IMG/VR virus record: IMGVR_UViG_3300033273_000422
Location: 1-27,813 of that record
Origin: a virus
Length of the DNA: 27,813 bases
Direction: 5' to 3' (one strand)
The translations under genes were made by a program, and so were the position numbers. Below, piece after piece: positions 13,243 through 20,273 of the stretch. The notes beneath the pieces were generated by a model, which was not told where the DNA came from, ran no database searches, and saw only the letters and a list, made by a program, of their open reading frames with translations. Within the stretch, counting starts at the first letter, position 1; each line of letters starts with the position of its first letter.

Positions 13243-13329
13243 CGGAAGAGGTGGGATTTGAACCCACGGTGCCCGTGAAGACACGTCAGTTTTCAAGACT
13301 GATGCATTAAACCACTCTGCCACCCTTCC
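13243..13329 (-). tRNA. tRNA-Ser (UGA)
   Basis: 87 nt class II tRNA. Acceptor GGAAGGG/CTCTTCC, anticodon loop CTTGAAA, long variable arm, T-loop GTTCAAATC, discriminator G. Driven by the promoter at 13364-13392. Confidence 0.95.
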
Positions 13330-13363
13330 TTATGTTTCGTGATTTATATGTGGGTAATTGACT

Positions 13364-13392
13364 ATAATAACATACTGTATCTACGATGTCAA
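13364..13392 (-). promoter_or_regulatory. Strong sigma70 promoter at the head of the tRNA-oxygenase array
   Basis: TTGACA (13387-13392), 17-nt spacer, TGT-TATTAT (13364-13369). The -35 overlaps the TGA stop of the 237-residue gene (13389-13391). Near-perfect consensus. Confidence 0.7.
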
Positions 13393-14102
13393 CCGATTGT
13401 GATTTTGATAATCTCTTCTTCTGTGAACAATCCAGATTCTAGAAGTTTTGCAGCAGGTTCGTAATCTTCTTTCTTAAGTTTCTTCTGCATCCAAGAGTCT
13501 AGTGCATCAACAGGTCTACCACCTTTTGCTAGAACTTCCATCTTGTGCTTCTTGAAAGCATCAATGTTTGCCTGTCTTTCTGCTTGTGCCTTTTTACCAG
13601 ACTCTATGAACTTTTTCTTGTTATCGGCATCAAACTTCTTCAGATGAGGAGCAAGTTCTTCATTCATGTCATCATCATCTGAGAGAGACTTGGTGACTTT
13701 ATTCTGAACCATCTCACCTGCTTTGTTAGAAACAGCACCAACTAGTTTCTTTCTAAGTGCTCCCTTTGCTGCAATGCCTGCACCCTTAGCAGCAATACCT
13801 CTTGCTGCCATTCCACCCATAAGTCTTCCTACTGCTACAGCAGCAAGTGGAAGTGCTTCAGAGATAGTTCCTTCGGTGATGTCATGCTTTCCACCACAGT
13901 GCTTACACTCTGGTCCGCAACCACAACCACCATCTTCCTTAATGCTGTTACCGCAGCACCCACACTTTGAACCTACTTTCTCTTCTGCCAAATATGGTGC
14001 AGTATAGGGCCATTTGTCTAGGAATGATTCTTGTCCTGTTGTTGACTCGGACAAGATATTTTTAGATAGATTAGAAATATTCTTTAGGTCTTTGGAATTC
14101 AT
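13389..14102 (-). CDS. Probable virion or internal head protein with Cys cluster (237 aa)
   Basis: Order: N-terminal helical part; cysteine cluster at 47-69 (KCGCC, GCGCG, CKHCGGKH; seven Cys plus His, a likely zinc site); ISEA at 80-83, which fits the T4 prohead protease rule (I/L-x-E before a small residue); an Ala/Gly-rich segment 84-115; and a Lys-rich C-terminal half. The TATAAATA late box 25 nt upstream supports late, structural expression. Function not recognised; other readings are a DNA-binding or membrane-active internal protein. Confidence 0.6.
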   Translation of the reverse strand: MNSKDLKNISNLSKNILSESTTGQESFLDKWPYTAPYLAEEKVGSKCGCCGNSIKEDGGCGCGPECKHCGGKHDITEGTISEALPLAAVAVGRLMGGMAARGIAAKGAGIAAKGALRKKLVGAVSNKAGEMVQNKVTKSLSDDDDMNEELAPHLKKFDADNKKKFIESGKKAQAERQANIDAFKKHKMEVLAKGGRPVDALDSWMQKKLKKEDYEPAAKLLESGLFTEEEIIKITIG

Positions 14103-14126
14103 GACAGCAGGGTCTTTTTATGAAAG

Positions 14127-14134
14127 TATTTATA
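14127..14134 (-). promoter_or_regulatory. T4-type late promoter TATAAATA
   Basis: Exact consensus on the minus strand, 25 nt before ATG 14102 of the Cys-cluster protein. This is the ideal distance for a phage late transcript. Confidence 0.7.
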
Positions 14135-14146
14135 AACACTCAACTA

Positions 14147-14800
14147 TCACCAAGTAAAGGCATTGAATGTCAATCTTTTATCATCAGACTTCCAATCAGC
14201 AACTGCATTATGAAACAGATTACCTTCGTAGAAAATCAAAGTATTATATTCATGATACTGAACATGATATTCCTCAAAGTGCTCAGCACGTTTTGATGTA
14301 AAAATATTTGCTTCTCTGTAATTGCCAGCAGTTACATACTCCTCACCACTTGAAATAAGTCTGTAGAAAGCAGTCCCAGACTTATCATCTTCACACCCAG
14401 TAAGAGGGCAGACAGCAGCATAGGGAGTTCCATCGACGTGAGGAATCTTTGCTTTTACAGAGTCATATACTTGAAATGTATATGTAGGTTCATTGCAATT
14501 GTTATTCATACTTCTATCCATGAGAAATTTACTTCTCAAGAATAGAAAGAAATCAGTGAAGTGATATGTGGTGCATGACAAATGACTAGTCAACCATGTT
14601 GTTTCTTTGGAACGGTTTCCTAATCCAATGTTTTCCCTTTCATTGAAAAAATCACATGTCTTTGCATATTCAACAATCTCTTCTGGATGCTCCCAGAAGT
14701 CTTTCACCACAACAATTCTAGTATTTGTATTACCAATCGTTTTTACCTTTGGAGTAATATCTGGATTGATAGAAAATATCATTTGGTCAACTTCTCTCAT
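14147..14800 (-). CDS. Oxygenase-like protein, DUF6445-type
   Basis: 217 residues. H121-x-D123 (IPHVDGTPYA), SGTAFYRLIS, then TLIFYEGNLFHNAV with H197 and R209 (KRLTFNAF). This order resembles the DUF6445 family of putative 2OG-Fe(II) oxygenases, as I recall it. ATG overlaps the Dam stop (ATGA), so it is coupled to the methylase. Substrate unknown; being encoded directly behind Dam it might act on DNA or on phage proteins, which is speculative. Confidence 0.7.
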   Translation of the reverse strand: MREVDQMIFSINPDITPKVKTIGNTNTRIVVVKDFWEHPEEIVEYAKTCDFFNERENIGLGNRSKETTWLTSHLSCTTYHFTDFFLFLRSKFLMDRSMNNNCNEPTYTFQVYDSVKAKIPHVDGTPYAAVCPLTGCEDDKSGTAFYRLISSGEEYVTAGNYREANIFTSKRAEHFEEYHVQYHEYNTLIFYEGNLFHNAVADWKSDDKRLTFNAFTW

Positions 14801-15639
14801 AGTTCTACCTCTGGCAAATCGTAGTTAGTGACAAGAAGTTCTGTCTTCACATTATCATTAGTTCCCTTCTGTCCTCGATGAACCATCGAGTAACGAAGTT
14901 TCCATTCATTTAAGTTATACTCTTTATATCTGTTTAGTAACCAGTCGTTGACATTGTAAGTAATCATGAACCGATGCGGGCACGAGTCCACATCATCAGC
15001 AAACCTTTCATGACTAAAAGAACTATGAAGTTTACGACCAGTACCATAAAGAAAGTCTTTAATGTCATAGGGAGGGTCAAGAAAAACAAAAGTATCTTCC
15101 CCAGGAGCATTCATCACTTCTGCATAGTCAATGTTAGTAATCTTCCAGTTTCTAATAATATGAGAATACTTTGGAAGTTTATCAATACCAACCAAAGAAA
15201 AGTTAGAACGTGATGCCTGAACAGAGAAAGTTGAGTTTTCTGTCAAACCAGAATAAGAACACTTATTCATCACGAAGAAAGCAACTGCCTGCTCAAATGG
15301 TTCTAGAGTTTCAATGTCACTCTGATACTGTTTGAACAAGTCCTTGTGTGCTTCATCATCACCATCAACTTCTTCTTTGATTGCTCTCAACTTTTCTTTC
15401 AATGTCAATCCATTGTCACGAAGTTGTACCCAGAAGTTATAAAGATAAAAGTATTTGTCATTAACCCAAATGGGAACCTTTGAGTGGTTCTGACTAACCA
15501 TCAAGGAAATACTACCACCACCTAAGAATGGTTCACGAAACTCTTTGAAGTCACTAGGAAACCAGGGTGCAAGAGTTTTCAGTGCTTTACTCTTACCCCC
15601 TGGGTATCTAAGACAAGTTTTTAGTGGAAATTGTTTCAT
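14797..15639 (-). CDS. dam: DNA adenine methylase (Dam, D12 class)
   Basis: About 280 residues. RYPGGKSK (11-18) and motif I PFLGGGS (37-43) bind S-adenosylmethionine; catalytic motif IV is DPPYD (188-192); the C-terminal KTELLVTNY is typical of Dam-like N6-adenine enzymes, which usually act on GATC. Start placed at ATG 15639 because it overlaps the preceding stop (ATGA); a TTG at 15660 is the longer alternative. It sits after the PD-(D/E)XK-like gene and the 53-residue gene in one overlapping unit. Specificity is inferred from the family only. Confidence 0.92.
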   Translation of the reverse strand: MKQFPLKTCLRYPGGKSKALKTLAPWFPSDFKEFREPFLGGGSISLMVSQNHSKVPIWVNDKYFYLYNFWVQLRDNGLTLKEKLRAIKEEVDGDDEAHKDLFKQYQSDIETLEPFEQAVAFFVMNKCSYSGLTENSTFSVQASRSNFSLVGIDKLPKYSHIIRNWKITNIDYAEVMNAPGEDTFVFLDPPYDIKDFLYGTGRKLHSSFSHERFADDVDSCPHRFMITYNVNDWLLNRYKEYNLNEWKLRYSMVHRGQKGTNDNVKTELLVTNYDLPEVEL

Positions 15640-15797
15640 TCTAAAGTGTTGCAACTCCAAGAGGATAGACTTGTAGTTCTAATATAACATGCACCCATTA
15701 GTTTGCCAAATGATGCTTTACAAACCAGTGCAATATCTTCTTTAGTTAGTTTGCCCCAACGTCCTCGTGCAATACTTAGTTTTAATAAATTCAACAT
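15636..15797 (-). CDS. Small basic protein between nuclease-like and Dam genes (53 aa)
   Basis: MLNLLKLSIARGRWGKLTKE... to ...SWSCNTLE. The ATG overlaps the stop of the nuclease-like gene (7 nt) and the stop overlaps the Dam ATG. Basic N-terminal half, LTKEDIALVCKASFGKL helix in the middle. Not a recognisable helix-turn-helix control protein. Confidence 0.6.
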   Translation of the reverse strand: MLNLLKLSIARGRWGKLTKEDIALVCKASFGKLMGACYIRTTSLSSWSCNTLE

Positions 15798-16390
15798 TTA
15801 GTTACCTCTTCTGCTTTATTCCAAATATATTTTTTTAGATTTTCACTCTCAGGTACAATATCAACTTCTTCTACATCATTTATACCATCATAAATCATCG
15901 TAATGTCTTTATGAGAAACAGAGAAAGTAATTCTTGATTTACCTTCTGTAAGATTTTTAGAAAAAAGAAGTTTTGAATCAAGAACACCAAGTCTATGTGT
16001 CCAAGGGTCAATCAAAACAAACCATTCAGATTTTGTTTTAAATTTAGAAACACCAGACTGAGTTTTTTTAAAGTCCCAACTTTTTGATTTAATGATTGAA
16101 GGGTTCTTATCTTGAGGTTCTAAACCAAACTTTTTAGTCTTTACATCCCATAGATGCTTATTCAAATAGATTCCATCTGGGTCATTTTTTTCTGTTTTCT
16201 TGGAAGGTTCAATATCAATATACTTAGAAAATGCGTCAATAAACCCATATTCAATAGTTTCTCCCCTAGCAAAGCAATCAATTCCTTCATTCAAGGGGTG
16301 CATTGCAGCAACTATATTTGCTATACTAAAGAATTTTTTATATTCTTTTTTAGGAATAGATTTCAAATCTTCAATAAACTGTTCAATCAT
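15791..16390 (-). CDS. PD-(D/E)XK-like putative nuclease (199 aa)
   Basis: From MIEQFIEDLKSIPKKEYKKF (ATG 16390); the frame continues upstream only by reading through tRNA-Leu. P71-D72 ... D82-V83-K84 (DPDGIYLNKHLWDVKTKK) fits the PD-x(n)-(D/E)xK active site, with E47 a possible N-terminal acidic residue. After it come beta strands (SEWFVLIDPW, RLGVLDSKLL, RITFSVS). This layout matches small type II restriction or homing nucleases. Coupled through the 53-residue gene to Dam. The nuclease call rests on the motif and context, not on overall similarity. Confidence 0.5.
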   Translation of the reverse strand: MIEQFIEDLKSIPKKEYKKFFSIANIVAAMHPLNEGIDCFARGETIEYGFIDAFSKYIDIEPSKKTEKNDPDGIYLNKHLWDVKTKKFGLEPQDKNPSIIKSKSWDFKKTQSGVSKFKTKSEWFVLIDPWTHRLGVLDSKLLFSKNLTEGKSRITFSVSHKDITMIYDGINDVEEVDIVPESENLKKYIWNKAEEVTKC

Positions 16391-16404
16391 AATACTAATA
16401 ACTG

Positions 16405-16426
16405 AAAAAAAATACCCTTTCGGGTA
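16405..16426 (-). terminator. Rho-independent terminator after tRNA-Leu
   Basis: TACCC-GAAA-GGGTA stem with GNRA tetraloop, then TTTTTTTT. Separates the tRNA transcript from the nuclease-like/Dam unit, which begins 15 nt later. Confidence 0.75.
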
Positions 16427-16427
16427 G

Positions 16428-16512
16428 TGCGAGTAGGGAGACTTGAACTCCCACGGGATTAACTCCCAACAGATTTTAAGTCTGGTGCGTCTACCGATTC
16501 CGCCACACTCGC
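16428..16512 (-). tRNA. tRNA-Leu (UAA)
   Basis: 85 nt class II tRNA. Acceptor GCGAGTG/TACTCGC, anticodon loop CTTAAAA, long variable arm, T-loop GTTCAAGTC, discriminator A. Four nt from tRNA-Ile. Confidence 0.95.
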
Positions 16513-16516
16513 AAGG

Positions 16517-16588
16517 TAGGACCGCAGAGAATTGAACTCCGTTCACACCGTTATAAGCAGTGGGCCTTAACCAATAGGCGACAGTCCC
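16517..16588 (-). tRNA. tRNA-Ile (UAU)
   Basis: 72 nt. Acceptor GGGACTG/CGGTCCT (G-U pairs at both ends of the arm), anticodon loop CTTATAA giving TAT, T-loop GTTCAATTC, discriminator A. Reads AUA directly; most bacteria use a lysidine-modified CAU tRNA for AUA instead, so this is notable. Confidence 0.9.
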
Positions 16589-16594
16589 AGAAGA

Positions 16595-16825
16595 CTAGAC
16601 GGAAAATAAAGTTCCGTCTCTTCTGCAATCGGAAATAAATCTCCCAAGAGACTTATTCGAGTTGACTGTCTCTTCAAGTCGAGTTACAAAACCGTCAGTA
16701 TCATCGCACTCAAAGAAGTACCACTTCTCTGGGTCCGCAGTAAAAGCAACACCAATTTCACCATTGTCATGGTCAAAAGCAACCCTAGAGATTGCGGATG
16801 ATTCTGTAAACTCCAACCAAAGCAT
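16595..16825 (-). CDS. KTSC-domain-like protein (76 aa)
   Basis: MLWLEFTESSAISRVAFDHD... The pattern SSAISRVAFD...GEIGVAFTA...WYFFECD...FVTRLEETVNSNKSLGRFISD fits the KTSC domain, where an exported or nucleic-acid role is proposed but function is unknown. Just upstream of tRNA-Ile and preceded by the palindrome promoter at 16845-16897. Confidence 0.65.
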   Translation of the reverse strand: MLWLEFTESSAISRVAFDHDNGEIGVAFTADPEKWYFFECDDTDGFVTRLEETVNSNKSLGRFISDCRRDGTLFSV

Positions 16826-16844
16826 CGACTTTGACCTCTCTCTC

Positions 16845-16897
16845 GATTACCTAGTAATCATACCACTTCTGCCTGCTCCTGGCAAGGTGGCATGGAC
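16845..16897 (-). promoter_or_regulatory. Promoter with GATTAC-CTA-GTAATC palindrome and GTCC box
   Basis: Minus strand CTGTCCATGCC (GTCC 16894-16897), 31 nt, TGG-TATGAT (16857-16862), then the 15-bp dyad (16845-16859) over the -10. The 18-nt core is identical to 8161-8178, 8.7 kb away. Confidence 0.6.
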
Positions 16898-16898
16898 A

Positions 16899-16919
16899 GT
16901 AGACTGACCGTCAGTCTAC
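16899..16919. repeat. Perfect 10-bp palindrome around a stop codon
   Basis: GTAGACTGAC-C-GTCAGTCTAC. Holds the TGA of the 51-residue gene (16911-16913) and directly precedes the GTCC box. It could end transcription or be a protein site. Confidence 0.55.
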
Positions 16920-17066
16920 AATAAGACTATACCAGGTATCACTCATACCTTCGATAATTTTATCTGCACCTTCTCTATCATTAGCATAACCTTCTTCAAG
17001 AAGATGCTCAACTACTTTCTCGTAGTGCTCATGAATCTTTTTTGCTTCTTTTGGTGTAGGTTTCAT
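16911..17066 (-). CDS. Small hypothetical protein (51 aa)
   Basis: MKPTPKEAKKIHEHYEKVVE... to ...WYSLIVD. Helical, with Lys-rich start and acidic middle. A CTAAATAG late-like sequence lies at 17085-17092 but overlaps the upstream stop. Function unknown. Confidence 0.58.
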   Translation of the reverse strand: MKPTPKEAKKIHEHYEKVVEHLLEEGYANDREGADKIIEGMSDTWYSLIVD

Positions 17067-17088
17067 TGTTATCTGTCTTTTTTACTAT

Positions 17089-17754
17089 TTAGTGTATCAT
17101 TGCTTTTGCAAAAAACTCATCAACCTTTTCTTGGTCAATCGGCAAGTCTGGTTTTTGTGGTTTAATCCAATTTGGATGTTCAATCACAGATGTAGCATGA
17201 GTAATTCTATGATACTTATGAGTATCCTGATCGGTACAAATTCTAGAAACACAAACATTGCCAGCAACAATCAATCTGTCAGTATCAGAATGATTTTCTA
17301 CTGCACCATGAAGTGCCCAAGAAGGAAAAACCATGAAAGTTCCTGGTTCTTGATTCTCTACAAACTTTTTACCACCTTCATACTTTGAAAAATAAAAACA
17401 TGGTCTATCAGTTGGTTCTATAAAATGAACCCAAGAAAACAAACAATCATATGAAAAATGAGCATGTTCACAATGATGCCCACCCTTTCCTGCTGGATAA
17501 ACTTGAGACCAGTGGTCAAATGAAAAGTCACATCTATCAAACAAATTCACATGCTTCATGAATTTATAGATTTGTTCACGATATTCATCCAGAAAAATAA
17601 TTTCTGGACGTTCCTGAATATTATCCTCCCAGTATGATGAGTAATAATTTTGCTGATAATGCAACCACCTTCCTTCATCAGAAAGCAGGTCTTTTTTTAC
17701 CTTTTCAATTTTTTCTTGGTCAAGAATAAGTTTATCAGTCCATAATGTAAGCAT
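17089..17754 (-). CDS. 2OG-Fe(II) oxygenase-like protein (221 aa)
   Basis: Cupin-type core with HHCEHAHF (93-100), providing the first iron ligands (H94-x-E96 or H97-x-H99), PGTFMVFPSWALHGAV with H149, and R160 (TDRLIVAGN) for 2OG. Resembles the putative 2OG-Fe(II) family with FPS-x-L-x-H signature. Substrate unknown. Start MLTLWTDK, 6 nt after the stop of the downstream-of-head gene cluster at 17760. Confidence 0.75.
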   Translation of the reverse strand: MLTLWTDKLILDQEKIEKVKKDLLSDEGRWLHYQQNYYSSYWEDNIQERPEIIFLDEYREQIYKFMKHVNLFDRCDFSFDHWSQVYPAGKGGHHCEHAHFSYDCLFSWVHFIEPTDRPCFYFSKYEGGKKFVENQEPGTFMVFPSWALHGAVENHSDTDRLIVAGNVCVSRICTDQDTHKYHRITHATSVIEHPNWIKPQKPDLPIDQEKVDEFFAKAMIH

Positions 17755-17759
17755 GATTA

Positions 17760-18179
17760 CTATCGATTCAATTTGTTAGTTTTACTTATGAATTTAGATT
17801 GAGATTCTCTTTCTCTTTCGTCAGTAGAAAGTTCTGCTCTTAGATTTCCAATTCTTTTCTTTTTGAGAGTATTTCTAAACCCAAGGTCTTTTGGGTTATT
17901 TTCAATAGAACCCTCAATCTTTTTAAGTTTTCTTTCTACTTTATCAGAAGGAAACTTTTTATAGTCTTCATTGACTTTAGGTGCTTTATACACCTGGTAT
18001 GGTGAACCACCTTGCCCCTTTGGTGGTTTCTTCACTGGTTTTTTCCTCTTGCTAGGAGGAGGAACATCCTTCATTTTATCATACTCTTTCTGATATGTCT
18101 GCTGCAACATGGCAGTTTGACCACGAATCTGCTGGTCTTTGCTTCTTGCCTCAGAAATAAATGATTTAAAAGTTTTCAT
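17760..18179 (-). CDS. Internal head protein with capsid-targeting sequence (139 aa)
   Basis: Start at ATG 18179, which overlaps the upstream TGA (ATGA). The N-terminus MKTFKSFISEAR closely matches the T4 internal-protein capsid-targeting peptide (MKTYQEFIAEAR), which the gp21 prohead protease cuts after Glu in I-x-E; the match here is ISE at 8-10. The rest is Lys/Pro-rich (PPSKRKKPVKKPPKGQGG), with EDYKKFPSDK in common with the 694-residue neighbour. Likely packaged inside the capsid and injected or DNA-associated; the role in the host is unknown. Confidence 0.68.
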   Translation of the reverse strand: MKTFKSFISEARSKDQQIRGQTAMLQQTYQKEYDKMKDVPPPSKRKKPVKKPPKGQGGSPYQVYKAPKVNEDYKKFPSDKVERKLKKIEGSIENNPKDLGFRNTLKKKRIGNLRAELSTDERERESQSKFISKTNKLNR

Positions 18180-20260
18180 GCCTTTTTCTTCTTCCTCCCT
18201 GCACAATGTGCTTTTTGAGAAAATCCCTTTGGGTTTTTACAATCAATTGACTTTTTATACTTAGAAGACCAACCCTCTAAAACATATTCCTCACCATAAG
18301 ATTTAGGATTTAGTTTTCTTGCTACTTCACCAGCAGCACTAGAGTTTTTCTTGCTCTTGAACTTGGACTGCATTCTCTGCCATTGTTCATGACTAGAATC
18401 ATAGAATCTAGGATTATTTTTCAGTTGTCCACTAATTGCCTTAGTTTGTTTACTATTGCCATGTTGGTCAATCTGAGTGTCACTCTTTCCTCTTGAAACC
18501 CTTGGTCCTATGCCCATAGGATTCTGCTTATGGAACTCATCATAGTTCTTATCTTTCTTCCTGTCATATTGTTTTGCCATTCTTTCTCTAGGGAGTCTCT
18601 TATAGTCTTCCGACATGCCCCCGCCACCGTCACCACCTGCATCATTACCGCTGTCACCATTTCCATTACCATTTCCATTCTTTTTCTTCTCCTCGTCATC
18701 TTTCTCAAGATAACCACCACGTCCTACATACCAACCAAGAGGAATCTTTTTGCACTTTTTAGAATCGAAGCACCAATACTTACCAGCAGGACAAGACTTT
18801 GCTTCCTTTAGAGTGACTTCTTCAAGTTCAACTTCTTCCTTATATTGAGGATGATCGTCGAGTTTCATGCCACGCTTTTTCTCAAGGCGTGCTTTCTTTG
18901 CAGCAGTTTGTTCTGGAGTTGAACGAGGACCTGGATTGTTCAGCAGACTCATTCTTGCTGCTTGCTTTCCTACATCATCATACTTATCTCCTTCTGAGAT
19001 TTTAACTTTCTTCGTCTTCTTTACGCAGTTTGGATACCTCTTACCAAACATGGTTTTCATACCTTTCTTTTCATATCCAGGCCAGCACTTTTCACCAAGC
19101 ATTTCACTACCAATCCCTTCTGTTGGTTGTAGTGGTTCGTTAGTAATCAAGTCGAATGACTCGACTTCTAGTGGTGAGTAATCATCTCTCCAATTAGAGA
19201 ATCCCTCAAATGCTCTACGTCCACGATACATGCTAGATTGAGCTTTTTTATTTGCTCTTCTATTTGCAACCTTCTCTGCTGGTGTAGGACCATCACCAAA
19301 TGCTCTTGGTTTCTTCTCACCTGGAACTTTCTTCTTACCTCTCAAGATTCCTTCTTTCTTGGCACCAGAACCTCCACCACCATGAGGGTGTCTGACTGTA
19401 CCTGGCATGTCACTTCCACCAGTATATGGATTAGTAGGGTCTTTCATTCCCTGCTTGAATCTACCAATTGAAGCAAGAGGTGCTAATACTTTCTTCTCAC
19501 TTTTATGCACCTTAAGATGACCAGTCTCATCTTGTTTGATATATTTCTTACTGACAGTTTGATAAAGTGGTGTTCTACCTTTACCTTTTACTTTATCTTC
19601 TTTACGCATCTCCATCATAAAGTCTTCTTTCTTTAGACTCTTCTCCAGATGCTCTCTGTCCATAGCAACTTGAAGTTTTCTTCTATTTGCACCAAGCATA
19701 TTATTTGCTTTTTGCCTTGCCTCACCCCTCTTTCTTCTTACACTTTCTGGTTCAGCATCAATTGCTTTCATCTTTTCAAGTTTTTTTGCAGCAGCAACAC
19801 CTTTAGAGATATTGGGTGTCCCAGTGCCATATCTTCCTTTTGCTTTCTCTTTACCAACACCCATTCTTGCATTAGTCATTTTCTTTGACCATTTAAGAGT
19901 TCTTGTTGGGAACCCCTCATCATCATGCATTTCATCAGAAGTTCTCAGGGGAACATATGCTTCTGCGTAAAACTGCTCGAATGCCTTCATCTCTTTTACG
20001 TCTTTTTTGTATTTATCCTTACCCCTACTTCTTTCTCTGGCAAGTTTAATGTTACGAGCACCTTGTGCAACAACTTGACTATCTAGATTTCTATCTGCTT
20101 CCTTTCTCTTATTTGAGTACATTTGCATCAAAGCAACACCTGGAGACTCAATATGTCCAGTCTTAACAAAATCTCTAGCAGACTGCCCAGCAGTTACTGC
20201 CATTGCTGTACCAAGAATAGCATTAGCAATTTTCTCTCGTTTTCTTGCTTCAGAAAGCAT
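18176..20260 (-). CDS. Large basic modular protein, probable virion or internal head protein (694 aa)
   Basis: N-terminus MLSEARKREKIANAILGT has LSEA, a possible prohead-protease site at the very start. Then Lys/Arg-rich regions with short segments (FEQFYAEAYVPLR 94-106; FMMEMRKED 214-222), a CWPGYEKKGMKTMFGKRYPNC motif (392-412), CPAGKYWCFDSKKC (490-503), a GNGNGNG low-complexity linker (529-548), and EDYKRLPRERMAKQYDRK (551-568). The C-terminus has SIDCKNPKGFSQKAHC (671-686), a Cys motif seen at the ends of several marine phage proteins. Late box in the terminator just upstream. Probably structural; exact role unknown. Confidence 0.6.
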   Translation of the reverse strand: MLSEARKREKIANAILGTAMAVTAGQSARDFVKTGHIESPGVALMQMYSNKRKEADRNLDSQVVAQGARNIKLARERSRGKDKYKKDVKEMKAFEQFYAEAYVPLRTSDEMHDDEGFPTRTLKWSKKMTNARMGVGKEKAKGRYGTGTPNISKGVAAAKKLEKMKAIDAEPESVRRKRGEARQKANNMLGANRRKLQVAMDREHLEKSLKKEDFMMEMRKEDKVKGKGRTPLYQTVSKKYIKQDETGHLKVHKSEKKVLAPLASIGRFKQGMKDPTNPYTGGSDMPGTVRHPHGGGGSGAKKEGILRGKKKVPGEKKPRAFGDGPTPAEKVANRRANKKAQSSMYRGRRAFEGFSNWRDDYSPLEVESFDLITNEPLQPTEGIGSEMLGEKCWPGYEKKGMKTMFGKRYPNCVKKTKKVKISEGDKYDDVGKQAARMSLLNNPGPRSTPEQTAAKKARLEKKRGMKLDDHPQYKEEVELEEVTLKEAKSCPAGKYWCFDSKKCKKIPLGWYVGRGGYLEKDDEEKKKNGNGNGNGDSGNDAGGDGGGGMSEDYKRLPRERMAKQYDRKKDKNYDEFHKQNPMGIGPRVSRGKSDTQIDQHGNSKQTKAISGQLKNNPRFYDSSHEQWQRMQSKFKSKKNSSAAGEVARKLNPKSYGEEYVLEGWSSKYKKSIDCKNPKGFSQKAHCAGRKKKKA

Positions 20261-20273
20261 TTTAATACAAAAA

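Noticed and set aside
12655-13323. Longer frame of oxygenase copy 3
   Set aside because: The extra 30 codons read through tRNA-Ser (AEWFNASVLKTD... is a tRNA in translation).
15636-15797. 53-aa protein as a restriction-modification control protein
   Set aside because: No helix-turn-helix pattern can be seen, and the name would be a guess.
15791-16546. Longer frame of the nuclease-like gene
   Set aside because: The extension translates tRNA-Leu and crosses a terminator.
17085-17092. CTAAATAG as a late promoter
   Set aside because: Only partly matches TATAAATA and overlaps a stop codon; too weak to list.
18508-18720. Minus-strand frame within the 694-aa gene
   Set aside because: Out of frame in a Gly/Asn low-complexity region; the 694-residue frame is continuous.
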